Positions 53,047 to 64,000 of a stretch of DNA of 64,000 nucleotides are shown here, one piece after another. Origin of the DNA: Symsagittifera roscoffensis. Lineage: Eukaryota > Xenacoelomorpha > Acoela > Convolutidae. Each line of letters opens with the position of its first letter. Positions within the stretch are counted from its first letter, which is position 1. The notes under the pieces were generated by a model. It worked only from the letters and a program-made list of their open reading frames with translations. It was not told where the DNA came from and did no database searches. The stretch is from contig NC_087062.1 in NCBI RefSeq assembly GCF_963678635.1, positions 21,317,789 through 21,381,788 on the forward strand, read 5' to 3'. Made by a program: the position numbers and the translations under genes.

Positions 53047-53629
53047 ACTTCCTAATAAAAATACGAAAGAGGGCTTTGGAGGAACGGTGCTGAAGTGGTT
53101 ATGTGTCCGCCTCTCAATTGAAAGGTCGAGTGTTGTAAGCCCACCATGATCCGTGCTCGTTGCTTTAGGATGAGGCGCAAAATCACCCAGCCCAGAAACA
53201 TAAGCAAAAATCTAGTTTTTTAGCATTAGTACAACAGAGGTTCTCCGTGATGAGCTGCACAGCTCGTATGTTGGTCCTTTTCCTCGTGAAGAAAATGGTC
53301 TTATAAAATATCTAGATTTCAGAAAAATAAACAGAATCGGTCGAAATTCATTCTATTCAGTTTTTTTCCTGAAATCTATATCTTTTATAAGACCATTTAT
53401 TCACGAGGGAAAGGACCAACATACGAGCTGTACAGCTCTTGTACCACTGCTAAAGAACTACATTTTAGCTTATGTTTCTGGATTTGGTGATGTTGCGCCT
53501 CACCCTAAAGCAACGAGCACGGATCATGGTGGGCCTAGAACACTCGACCTTTCAATTGAGAGGCGGACTCATAACCACTTCAGCACCGTTCCTCCAAAGC
53601 CCTGTTTCATCTTTTTGCTAGGAAGCAGG
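53047..53629. mobile_element. Foldback of two opposed tRNA-SINE units (copy 1)
   Basis: Arms of about 285 bp (53047-53330 and ~53345-53629) are near-perfect inverted repeats around a loop of about a dozen bases. Each arm starts with a tRNA-like head: GGTGCTGAAGTGGTTATG (A-box side), CCGCCTCTCAATTG (anticodon side), AAGGTCGAGTGTT and GGCCCACC (decayed B-box side), as in tRNA-derived SINEs of the Leu/Ser type. A transcript through it would form a long hairpin. Confidence 0.7.
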
Positions 53630-53789
53630 GTTGGGCCTATGATTTATGCAAGATCGCTTTAAAAGAAAAAATGGATTGTCGATCTGAACTAAATTATTAA
53701 CAATAGACTGTTTAGCCAATCCTTTGCCTGTAGCAGGTAATGTTTGATACCTCTTGTGAAATTCTATTAAAAAAATTTTTGAGACGCGT

Positions 53790-53900
53790 TCCCCGCGGAA
53801 ATTTAGTAAATATTGGCGCCTAATAAGCTCGGAAAATCAATTTAGTCGACCAAAAATAGTCGTCAGAACATTAGAAATGTTTTTTTTTTGTGAAAATCCA
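53790..53900 (+). mobile_element. hAT-type MITE relic (copy 1)
   Basis: Fragments matching 9027-9464: TATTGGCGCC, AGCTCGGAAAATCAATTTAG, TCGACCAAAAATAGTCGTC, TTTGTGAAAATCC. Termini are lost. Confidence 0.45.
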
Positions 53901-55024
53901 AAATTGCATCTGGTATCAGGGATGTAATTCATCATTTGTACATTACAAATCATTGTTTGTTTAACCATGTCTTATGTTACAACATATAAAAATCAGAAAG
54001 AAACAGACAAAAACGTTCAAAAAAAGTTTGTAAGTTTTTTTTTCTATGCAATAGCACAATAATGTAATACCCATAATTGAATCCTTTCTACACCCGATCT
54101 ATTGTTCCACAGATTTAGGACTTGATTTCACTTCTTAAGCGAATCCGTAAGATATAAGAACCATAAAAATATGGGCCTAAAATACCAGTGTTTCCTTTTA
54201 CGCAGGTACTACCTGTCCCTAAGGGCGTCTATGCCGCCTTAATGGCATTTCGATTCTTAGAATCTCCTCAAAGTTATGCCGGTACATTTGGTCTTAATAA
54301 ATCTCTCTTAGGTGTAAGGTAGGTTTTGACTAGTGGTAACCTGATTTTACTAAGTGCTCGCTTTTGATATCAAACCCACGATCTAATTTTGAAAAGTTGA
54401 CCGGTTTTAATCAAATATGTTTCCTCTTAGTGGCACATGGCGAAAATAACGCAGCTTGCATAATTTCATTAATAAAGTCTGCCAATTTTTTTTTGCGTCT
54501 TTCACATTCTGATTATTTATTTTGTTCAAATTTCCTCAAATTACATGTACCAAAATGATGGTATCACCCATTCTTATTGATAGCTTGTTCCCAAAATTTC
54601 GCTTTATAATGCGTCCCGTAAAAAGTGTGACTGAGTTTCACAGTTGGACTTTGATGTGTGGTTCATGTTACTGTTAATTTCACTTTTTTCTTAAATTTTA
54701 CTGCTCCTCTTTCTAGTTCACCTTTATGCTTCTACTACAGCGATAAGGTAAGAAAAAGAAAAAAATATACGATTTTTTAAAAGAAATGTTCGATACTTTG
54801 TGGGGTCAACCAACACGGAACTTAAAATTAGAGTTTATCGCAAGATCAAAAGGTCCATTTTTGCTGCGTGTTTTCCTCAAATTCCAGTTTAAAAATTGTA
54901 GGACACCTTGCCTCGACTCTAAAACAGTTTTCTGAATTTTAAAAAAAAATCCAAATCACTACCAATAGAGCTTTACTATGGAGAGTTTTTTTGAGGTTCT
55001 CAAAACGGGGAGGGGAAAAAGCCA

Positions 55025-55133
55025 CCCCGAACTGACAAACTTGAGATTGAAATCGATTTAAATAGATTTTTTTAAGGTCTTTGCTACAATCTCTGTGTAA
55101 AAGCGATTTCTATCCACTTTTTGTCAGTGCGGG
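55025..55133. mobile_element. Small MITE-like element (copy 1)
   Basis: CCCCGAACTGACAAA at the left and, inverted, TTTTTGTCAGTGCGGG at the right, with ATCGATTTAAATAGAT inside. The CCCGCGCTGA-type end resembles the right end at 3515-3527 and a lone end at 7546-7556. Confidence 0.4.
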
Positions 55134-57359
55134 ACCCTTATGCGTCAGTTAGCTCATTCAAGGCACGTGATCGACACGAATTGCAGGTGGGGATTGCAAA
55201 AGCAGAACCAAAAAAGCTTCGTTCTTATTTAAATTTTCCTCCTCCAGAGCACCCAAATTGACTACAAATAGGTCAAGAGCACAATTTTTGGAAAGTTCTG
55301 AAATGAATGTATTTGAGTTTTCCGGAAGTTTGTGCCAAAAACTGAATTTAAAAGAAAACGACGGACTCAATATAGAATTAACTAATTTCTGTCTATGAAC
55401 AAAGAATCGGCGAGTTTTTCAAATGAATATCTACTAAAGATGACGATGTCCATTTTTTCATTAAGCTCAATTCAATAATCGATCGATTTCCATTGATTTG
55501 AGCGTTGAATGCAAATTTCAAAAAATTTAAATTGATAGGCTTAACACGGAAAAAAATTGGTCAAAATGAGTATAAAGTATTCCGTCTGGATCTATACTGT
55601 CTAGCGTTCTTAATTATTTAAGTTTACAACGTGCAAAAACTTTTCCCATAAACTTTTTATAGATCAAAACGCCCGAAATAAAAATCGTGTCTCGGTTGCA
55701 AATGTCGCGGACAAAATATGATTCGTTTCAAACAACGATTTTTGTCAAATCGAAAGGAAAACAACTGACAACTTTGCAGAGTCGGCTGCCAGTCCTAATG
55801 ATACCAAAACTTTGTTCAAACACACAATTTCTGAAAAAATATATAGTTAAAAATTAAAGATTTTTACGTCAATTTTGCAGTTTCATTCAAGTTGCGCCTT
55901 TTTGTGACTTTCAATTTCAACCGATGAAATCAACCTTTTTGTTCGCTTTTCTCTTGTAATAAATTGAAAAAAGGGTTGGTTTCCTTTGAAACATGACAGA
56001 TGAGAATATTCAAATGATCTAGCCAAATTTTTTCTAGGTATGAGGTTACCATTCAACTGAAAGAAAAAACGTTAACATGGCACTGAAATTTTCACTATAA
56101 CAGCTCCAAGTGTTTGATTTGAAGGTGCGTTAGGACTCTCTTATTTATTTTTAACACGCTAAAAGGGCAAAACTATATTAGAGCTATATCAAAAATTGCT
56201 ATTGATATTTTTTTCAAGAATAAAAGTTGTATCATTAGAGTTTTTTAAATGCCAATTTTTTTTTCTCGTTTTTCCAAAATGAAAAAGAATGCATCGCAGC
56301 TACATCCAATTAAGGATAGCTGGCTCTGGTGCAAGTAGCAGATAATTTTTCAACCATATTCTTGAAAAAAACTAAATTAAAAACGACTTTTTTTTCGAAA
56401 TTTGTGCCGTATTCAGTGCGTGGTGCGAGATAAAAGGATCAGAAGGATAGCCTAAAACTTAAGCATATTCTATAGTCATAGTAAGAAAAACAAAAAAAGC
56501 CGATAAATGAAAAAAATAACATTTAAGAATTTTTTATTTTGAAAAAATTTCAGATTTTTATTTTGAATTTTTGAAGTTTTTGTTTTCCAAAATGGGGCTA
56601 AAACCATCAAAAGCTCATTTTACATTTTACAAGTAATATTAAATTTAACTCTTGTCAGTAATCTTATCTTAACTCTAATCTTATCAATTTTCAAAACTTT
56701 CGTATTAAAAAACTTTCATATTTTTTCTTCTTTCAAACTTCTATTATTATTTCTATACAGACTGTTGTCTAATTTGCCTGTGGCGACCATTTTTTTTGTT
56801 CAGATGCTTTTACACACCACGCACATAAAACGACAATAATTGCAATAAAAGAACTTATTTTTTGTATTTTTTTCTAAAGAACCTGGTCGGAACAATCTGT
56901 TCTACTAGCACAGTAACCGGCTATCCTTTCCTAAAATCTAGAAATTCTATTCTCTCTTAGACCGCCACTTTCGAATGCAGTGGTTTTTTAGTATTCACTC
57001 TGTTAATATTTTTCACCCTGAAAATTGTTAGATCTGTCCTACTCTTTGTTTGAATGAGTTTTCGAAATTATGGGTTTAAAAAATTATGTACATTTTTCTC
57101 TCTGAGTTAACTTGTTTCAAGATATGCTTATTATTGCGTCCTTTGAAAGCGCTAGGTTTTATTGAATTTTTATAAGGGGCTAGAGCTTTCAATGTTTGCC
57201 TTGGAATCAGAAAAATCAAACAGCTGGTCATCTTTCAAGCCGCAGTGAGTTTTCATGAGAATAATCAATTATAGGGAATTGATGAAATACAAACTTGGCT
57301 CTCATAATCAATTTCTTGACCCATTTAATCACTGCAATGGATTTTGATAAGTAATTTTA

Positions 57360-57420
57360 AATACCCAAAATCAATAATCCATTATAATCGATCATAACAC
57401 ATTTTTGCAATATAATCTGC
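57360..57420. repeat. M-family AT block (copy 1)
   Basis: AATAATCCATTATAATCGAT near the end of copy 1. Its C-rich partner is absent here because the duplication breakpoint falls between them; after copy 2 the C-rich block is present. Confidence 0.45.
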
Positions 57421-57580
57421 AAATATAATCATTTTTGTTCATAAACTCCACAAAGTTTGCTTGCACATAGCTTGCTGTTTAATTAACTGCAAAAGTGGAT
57501 TTTGACCAATTTGAAATGTCCTTTACTATTTAAACAATAATTTCTGGGAAGGTGAGAAGGTTTGTAGTTTGCAAACTTTT

Positions 57581-58163
57581 ACTTCCTAATAAAAATACGA
57601 AAGAGGGCTTTGGAGGAACGGTGCTGAAGTGGTTATGTGTCCGCCTCTCAATTGAAAGGTCGAGTGTTGTAAGCCCACCATGATCCGTGCTCGTTGCTTT
57701 AGGATGAGGCGCAAAATCACCCAGCCCAGAAACATAAGCAAAAATCTAGTTTTTTAGCATTAGTACAACAGAGGTTCTCCGTGATGAGCTGCACAGCTCG
57801 TATGTTGGTCCTTTTCCTCGTGAAGAAAATGGTCTTATAAAATATCTAGATTTCAGAAAAATAAACAGAATCGGTCGAAATTCATTCTATTCAGTTTTTT
57901 TCCTGAAATCTATATCTTTTATAAGACCATTTATTCACGAGGGAAAGGACCAACATACGAGCTGTACAGCTCTTGTACCACTGCTAAAGAACTACATTTT
58001 AGCTTATGTTTCTGGATTTGGTGATGTTGCGCCTCACCCTAAAGCAACGAGCACGGATCATGGTGGGCCTAGAACACTCGACCTTTCAATTGAGAGGCGG
58101 ACTCATAACCACTTCAGCACCGTTCCTCCAAAGCCCTGTTTCATCTTTTTGCTAGGAAGCAGG
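57581..58163. mobile_element. Foldback of two opposed tRNA-SINE units (copy 2)
   Basis: Duplicate of 53047-53629. Confidence 0.7.
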
Positions 58164-58323
58164 GTTGGGCCTATGATTTATGCAAGATCGCTTTAAAAGA
58201 AAAAATGGATTGTCGATCTGAACTAAATTATTAACAATAGACTGTTTAGCCAATCCTTTGCCTGTAGCAGGTAATGTTTGATACCTCTTGTGAAATTCTA
58301 TTAAAAAAATTTTTGAGACGCGT

Positions 58324-58434
58324 TCCCCGCGGAAATTTAGTAAATATTGGCGCCTAATAAGCTCGGAAAATCAATTTAGTCGACCAAAAATAGTCGTCAG
58401 AACATTAGAAATGTTTTTTTTTTGTGAAAATCCA
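58324..58434 (+). mobile_element. hAT-type MITE relic (copy 2)
   Basis: Duplicate of 53790-53900. Confidence 0.45.
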
Positions 58435-59558
58435 AAATTGCATCTGGTATCAGGGATGTAATTCATCATTTGTACATTACAAATCATTGTTTGTTTAACC
58501 ATGTCTTATGTTACAACATATAAAAATCAGAAAGAAACAGACAAAAACGTTCAAAAAAAGTTTGTAAGTTTTTTTTTCTATGCAATAGCACAATAATGTA
58601 ATACCCATAATTGAATCCTTTCTACACCCGATCTATTGTTCCACAGATTTAGGACTTGATTTCACTTCTTAAGCGAATCCGTAAGATATAAGAACCATAA
58701 AATTATGGGCCTAAAATACCAGTGTTTCCTTTTACGCAGGTACTACCTGTCCCTAAGGGCGTCTATGCCGCCTTAATGGCATTTCGATTCTTAGAATCTC
58801 CTCAAAGTTATGCCGGTACATTTGGTCTTAATAAATCTCTCTTAGGTGTAAGGTAGGTTTTGACTAGTGGTAACCTGATTTTACTAAGTGCTCGCTTTTG
58901 ATATCAAACCCACGATCTAATTTTGAAAAGTTGACCGGTTTTAATCAAATATGTTTCCTCTTAGTGGCACATGGCGAAAATAACGCAGCTTGCATAATTT
59001 CATTAATAAAGTCTGCCAATTTTTTTTTGCGTCTTTCACATTCTGATTATTTATTTTGTTCAAATTTCCTCAAATTACATGTACCAAAATGATGGTATCA
59101 CCCATTCTTATTGATAGCTTGTTCCCAAAATTTCGCTTTATAATGCGTCCCGTAAAAAGTGTGACTGAGTTTCACAGTTGGACTTTGATGTGTGGTTCAT
59201 GTTACTGTTAATTTCACTTTTTTCTTAAATTTTACTGCTCCTCTTTCTAGTTCACCTTTATGCTTCTACTACAGCGATAAGGTAAGAAAAAGAAAAAAAT
59301 ATACGATTTTTTAAAAGAAATGTTCGATACTTTGTGGGGTCAACCAACACGGAACTTAAAATTAGAGTTTATCGCAAGATCAAAAGGTCCATTTTTGCTG
59401 CGTGTTTTCCTCAAATTTCAGTTTAAAAATTGTAGGACACCTTGCCTCGACTCTAAAACAGTTTTCTGAATTTTAAAAAAAAATCCAAATCACTACCAAT
59501 AGAGCTTTACTATGGAGAGTTTTTTTGAGGTTCTCAAAACGGGGAGGGGAAAAAGCCA

Positions 59559-59667
59559 CCCCGAACTGACAAACTTGAGATTGAAATCGATTTAAATAGA
59601 TTTTTTTAAGGTCTTTGCTACAATCTCTGTGTAAAAGCGATTTCTATCCACTTTTTGTCAGTGCGGG
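59559..59667. mobile_element. Small MITE-like element (copy 2)
   Basis: Duplicate of 55025-55133. Confidence 0.4.
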
Positions 59668-61893
59668 ACCCTTATGCGTCAGTTAGCTCATTCAAGGCAC
59701 GTGATCGACACGAATTGCAGGTGGGGATTGCAAAAGCAGAACCAAAAAAGCTTCGTTCTTATTTAAATTTTCCTCCTCCAGAGCACCCAAATTGACTACA
59801 AATAGGTCAAGAGCACAATTTTTGGAAAGTTCTGAAATGAATGTATTTGAGTTTTCCGGAAGTTTGTGCCAAAAACTGAATTTAAAAGAAAACGACGGAC
59901 TCAATATAGAATTAACTAATTTCTGTCTATGAACAAAGAATCGGCGAGTTTTTCAAATGAATATCTACTAAAGATGACGATGTCCATTTTTTCATTAAGC
60001 TCAATTCAATAATCGATCGATTTCCATTGATTTGAGCGTTGAATGCAAATTTCAAAAAATTTAAATTGATAGGCTTAACACGGAAAAAAATTGGTCAAAA
60101 TGAGTATAAAGTATTCCGTCTGGATCTATACTGTCTAGCGTTCTTAATTATTTAAGTTTACAACGTGCAAAAACTTTTCCCATAAACTTTTTATAGATCA
60201 AAACGCCCGAAATAAAAATCGTGTCTCGGTTGCAAATGTCGCGGACAAAATATGATTCGTTTCAAACAACGATTTTTGTCAAATCGAAAGGAAAACAACT
60301 GACAACTTTGCAGAGTCGGCTGCCAGTCCTAATGATACCAAAACTTTGTTCAAACACACAATTTCTGAAAAAATATATAGTTAAAAATTAAAGATTTTTA
60401 CGTCAATTTTGCAGTTTCATTCAAGTTGCGCCTTTTTGTGACTTTCAATTTCAACCGATGAAATCAACCTTTTTGTTCGCTTTTCTCTTGTAATAAATTG
60501 AAAAAAGGGTTGGTTTCCTTTGAAACATGACAGATGAGAATATTCAAATGATCTAGCCAAATTTTTTCTAGGTATGAGGTTACCATTCAACTGAAAGAAA
60601 AAACGTTAACATGGCACTGAAATTTTCACTATAACAGCTCCAAGTGTTTGATTTGAAGGTGCGTTAGGACTCTCTTATTTATTTTTAACACGCTAAAAGG
60701 GCAAAACTATATTAGAGCTATATCAAAAATTGCTATTGATATTTTTTTCAAGAATAAAAGTTGTATCATTAGAGTTTTTTAAATGCCAATTTTTTTTTCT
60801 CGTTTTTCCAAAATGAAAAAGAATGCATCGCAGCTACATCCAATTAAGGATAGCTGGCTCTGGTGCAAGTAGCAGATAATTTTTCAACCATATTCTTGAA
60901 AAAAACTAAATTAAAAACGACTTTTTTTTCGAAATTTGTGCCGTATTCAGTGCGTGGTGCGAGATAAAAGGATCAGAAGGATAGCCTAAAACTTAAGCAT
61001 ATTCTATAGTCATAGTAAGAAAAACAAAAAAAGCCGATAAATGAAAAAAATAACATTTAAGAATTTTTTATTTTGAAAAAATTTCAGATTTTTATTTTGA
61101 ATTTTTGAAGTTTTTGTTTTCCAAAATGGGGCTAAAACCATCAAAAGCTCATTTTACATTTTACAAGTAATATTAAATTTAACTCTTGTCAGTAATCTTA
61201 TCTTAACTCTAATCTTATCAATTTTCAAAACTTTCGTATTAAAAAACTTTCATATTTTTTCTTCTTTCAAACTTCTATTATTATTTCTATACAGACTGTT
61301 GTCTAATTTGCCTGTGGCGACCATTTTTTTTGTTCAGATGCTTTTACACACCACGCACATAAAACGACAATAATTGCATTAAAAGAACTTATTTTTTGTA
61401 TTTTTTTCTAAAGAACCTGGTCGGAACAATCTGTTCTACTAGCACAGTAACCGGCTATCCTTTCCTAAAATCTAGAAATTCTATTCTCTCTTAGACCGCC
61501 ACTTTCGAATGCAGTGGTTTTTTAGTATTCACTCTGTTAATATTTTTCATCCTGAAAATTGTTAGATCTGTCCTACTCTTTGTTTGAATGAGTTTTCGAA
61601 ATTATGGGTTTAAAAAATTATGTACATTTTTCTCTCTGAGTTAACTTGTTTCAAGATATGCTTATTATTGCGTCCTTTGAAAGCGCTAGGTTTTATTGAA
61701 TTTTTATAAGGGGCTAGAGCTTTCAATGTTTGCCTTGGAATCAGAAAAATCAAACAGCTGGTCATCTTTCAAGCCGCAGTGAGTTTTCATGAGAATAATC
61801 AATTATAGGGAATTGATGAAATACAAACTTGGCTCTCATAATCAATTTCTTGACCCATTTAATCACTGCAATGGATTTTGATAAGTAATTTTA

Positions 61894-62255
61894 AATACCC
61901 AAAATCAATAATCCATTATAATCGATCATAACACATTTTTGCAATATAATCTGCAAATATAATCATTTTTGTTCATAAACTCCACAAAGTTTGCTTGCAC
62001 ATAGCTTGCTGTTTAATTAACTGCAAAATTAGAATCCCGAACAAGCAAGCTCATCCCCTTGTACAACCCGCTTTCATCTCGATGTTCGCCATCCTTGCTC
62101 GATAACCACACCTACTCTCCCCTTCCACGCCCCAAGGCTCTCTTTCTCTCCTTGTTCACTCACTCCCCAATCCCCTCCCTGTTCACCCCTCTAATCATCT
62201 CCCCCGAACAACCAGCCATTAAATTGATGGGAGAATTGATAAACGTATGGACTTG
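61894..62255. repeat. M-family AT block plus C-rich block
   Basis: AATAATCCATTATAATCGAT (about 61905) is followed after about 100 bp by a C-skewed block (62035-62220, CATCCCCTTGTACAACCCGC, CTACTCTCCCCTTCCACGCC). Same order as at 6360-6790. The frame at 62059-62256 is a product of the skew. Confidence 0.45.
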
Positions 62256-62329
62256 AGGCAAAAATCACAAACGTTTTCACAGGTCACCAAGATTTTTTGT
62301 TTTGCCGGGCTCAAATTCCATTGCAATTC

Positions 62330-62620
62330 AGAAATGTATCATAGATCTTTCATTTTTTGCAACCATGTATCATTCATGCTAGTGCCACTTTAACGATGTC
62401 CATCCATGGTTCATCTATGAATCATGGGTGCAAATTAAATTGATGTTTCATCGATGAATCATGACTGAAACACGGATGTCAGTTCTATGGTAAACCTATA
62501 AATCATCAATGAAAATTAAATTGATGTTTCATCCATGATTTATGGCCGAAACATGGATGTCAATTATCTATTTCATTCATGAAACATGGGCGCAAATTAC
62601 TTTGATGTATCATGCCTTTC
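62330..62620 (+). repeat. Minisatellite, period ~83 bp
   Basis: AAATTAAATTGATGTTTCAT recurs at about 62430 and 62512, with a third, diverged AAATTACTTTGATGTATCAT at about 62595. Between them lie imperfect palindromes of ATGATTCATCGATGAATCAT type. Three to four units. Confidence 0.7.
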
Positions 62621-64000
62621 TCCAGGGTTGACAAAAATGCTTCTCATCGAATTTCGTTTATGGAAAAAAAATGCTTGTCGATTAGTATTTTTCCATCAAA
62701 GTAATTGAAAGACTACCACTTTTCCCAAGTCCACCAACCTTCGAAATCTTCGAAAAATTTTAAGATTTTTTGTTGAATCTATTTCGGCTTCGTTATTGAA
62801 GATAATTTTCGCCCTCCTTATTGAAAATTTATCTAATATTTTCGGAAAATTTTTTTAAAAATTTTTCCAGAACTCTCGTTTAAAAAACTCAATTATATAA
62901 GAAAAATGAAATTTAGGCTAACTTTGATTCAAACAAAAAAAAATAAATTATAAACTATCAATGAAAACGGGCTCATAACTAATAATCAACAGAGCAAAAA
63001 AGTTTAAAATTTTCTGATTATTATCAGTCTCAAAGCACTTTTAGGCAAACAGATAAAGTAAATTAACTCACCAAATTCACCGTCTGTGAATAGTGATTGT
63101 GAACTAGCAATCATCTGTTTTTGGTATAGAAAAATTGCAAAAAATTATAAAATTCAGTACTCAAGGGGAAAAATATAGAAATTACCGATGATTGACAGTT
63201 CAATGGAACTTGTGGGCAGTCAATGGAAACATTAGATAACATCAATAGAAATTTAAGATGAAAACAAAAGATCTATCGAACAGCCTCAATTTGAGTTTTC
63301 GCGAATTTAGTTTTTTCAAAAAAAAAAACATTTTGATGATTCTCTCAAGTTTCAAAGCAATTATAGGCAATAAACTGAAAACCATTGCTCATCAATTTGT
63401 TTTTCATCTTAGAAATAATTCATTTGTCAGTTAGAGCATTATTTTGTTGATTGCCTAAAGTTGCTTTCGAACTGATGGTCATAACAAAAAATTTGGATTT
63501 TTCAAATCCTTTTTCTTCGGTGAGTATTTTCAAACATTGCTATGTTGACCCATTTTTGGACTGACATAAACCTACAGGTAGATTTGCAAGATTTTAGAAA
63601 CCGATTTTAATACAGACGACTCTAAAAATGTTAAAAACATCAAATATCAAAAAATCTAACATAAATTTATTAATAATTTGGAACATTCCAACACTTTGCT
63701 CGATACAAACTTTACACAAAGAGGAAGCGTAGCCTTGCATCTTTTGCGATACTGCGCCAGCTTAGCTTTGCAAGCTGGCGAACGTAGAAAAGAGGCGGAT
63801 ATAACTGAACAAAAAATAGTAAAAAAACACGAAGAACAAAATGCGCTTTGAACCATTTCTGGAACAATTTATAATTCACACTTAACTTTTGATAAGAATA
63901 TACGCATGACCAAGATTCAAAGCAGAGGTTCGCATCACTTGCAGTATTACAAAAATAGCAGTGCACGCTATCAGGCAAGAAAAGAAACTAAGCAATTACA
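62621..64000. other. No gene identified
   Basis: AT-rich. A hairpin with 9-bp perfect arms (CGCCAGCTT / AAGCTGGCG, 8-nt loop) is at 63755-63780. Minus-strand frames at 63656-63978 match nothing I know. Confidence 0.45.

Larger units (their letters stand above)
52961..57494 (+). repeat. 4,534-bp tandem duplication, copy 1
   Basis: This block is followed directly by a second copy with the same length. Reading both in parallel I found only four substitutions (54169, 54884, 56845, 57016 and their partners 4,534 bp on). The junction shares only AA, compatible with end joining or replication slippage. The block carries a foldback SINE pair, hAT-like and M-type relics, and no convincing gene. Confidence 0.95.
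57495..62028 (+). repeat. 4,534-bp tandem duplication, copy 2
   Basis: Near-identical to 52961-57494. Either a recent tandem duplication or an assembly artefact in which two haplotypes were joined end to end. Confidence 0.95.

Noticed and set aside
54364-55370. Small frames at 54364-54558 and 55158-55370, and their copies 4,534 bp later
   Set aside because: Identity between copies only reflects the recent duplication; no motif or splice structure supports coding.

Overview
The window is AT-rich eukaryotic DNA that is mostly non-coding. It holds GT-AG introns, LTR retrotransposons, hAT- and MULE-type DNA transposon remains, tRNA-derived SINEs and satellites, and nothing bacterial. The best guess is an animal (invertebrate) nuclear genome; the sequence alone does not identify the species. 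A run of exactly 200 N (7969-8168) is a scaffold gap.

Layout. 1-8 kb: a nested pile of one ~530-bp repeat family with hairpins near its ends (called R1 here), broken by insertions of a second composite family (called M) that pairs palindromic ATTATAATCGATTATAAT-like blocks with strongly C- or G-skewed blocks. 8-15 kb: an orphan open frame beside the gap, an intact hAT-type MITE with an 8-bp target duplication, and a degenerate TTAAGTCGCGCC minisatellite whose orientation flips partway. 15.2-16.4 kb: four tandem copies of a MULE-transposase-derived segment. 16.4-26 kb: little besides simple repeats and relics.

26.67-36.55 kb: the one convincing host gene, six exons on the + strand whose splice phases join into a single 338-codon frame. 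It predicts a glycosylated protein with a membrane segment at each end; I do not recognise the family. Its introns carry hAT MITEs, R1 and R2 repeats and a foldback element, and one contains a possible 60-nt in-frame cassette exon.

36.9-38.6 kb: a 1.7-kb element with terminal inverted repeats. 38.93-42.89 kb: a Ty3/gypsy-type LTR element (RE1, +) that keeps gag and integrase remnants but lacks protease, reverse transcriptase and RNase H. 44.19-50.25 kb: a longer Ty3/gypsy-type element (RE2, -) with gag, protease, RT, RNase H and integrase, all broken. Both have equal-length LTRs, target duplications, the same primer-binding site, and a gag start codon placed exactly across the LTR/PBS junction.

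52.96-62.03 kb: a 4,534-bp tandem duplication with almost no divergence, each copy carrying a foldback made of two oppositely oriented tRNA-SINE units. The end of the window holds a minisatellite and otherwise unexplained AT-rich DNA.

No single new gene system stands out. The most interesting points are the unknown two-membrane-segment gene with a candidate cassette exon, the shared start-codon/PBS arrangement of the two retroelements, the R1 and M repeat families, and the amplified MULE fragment.
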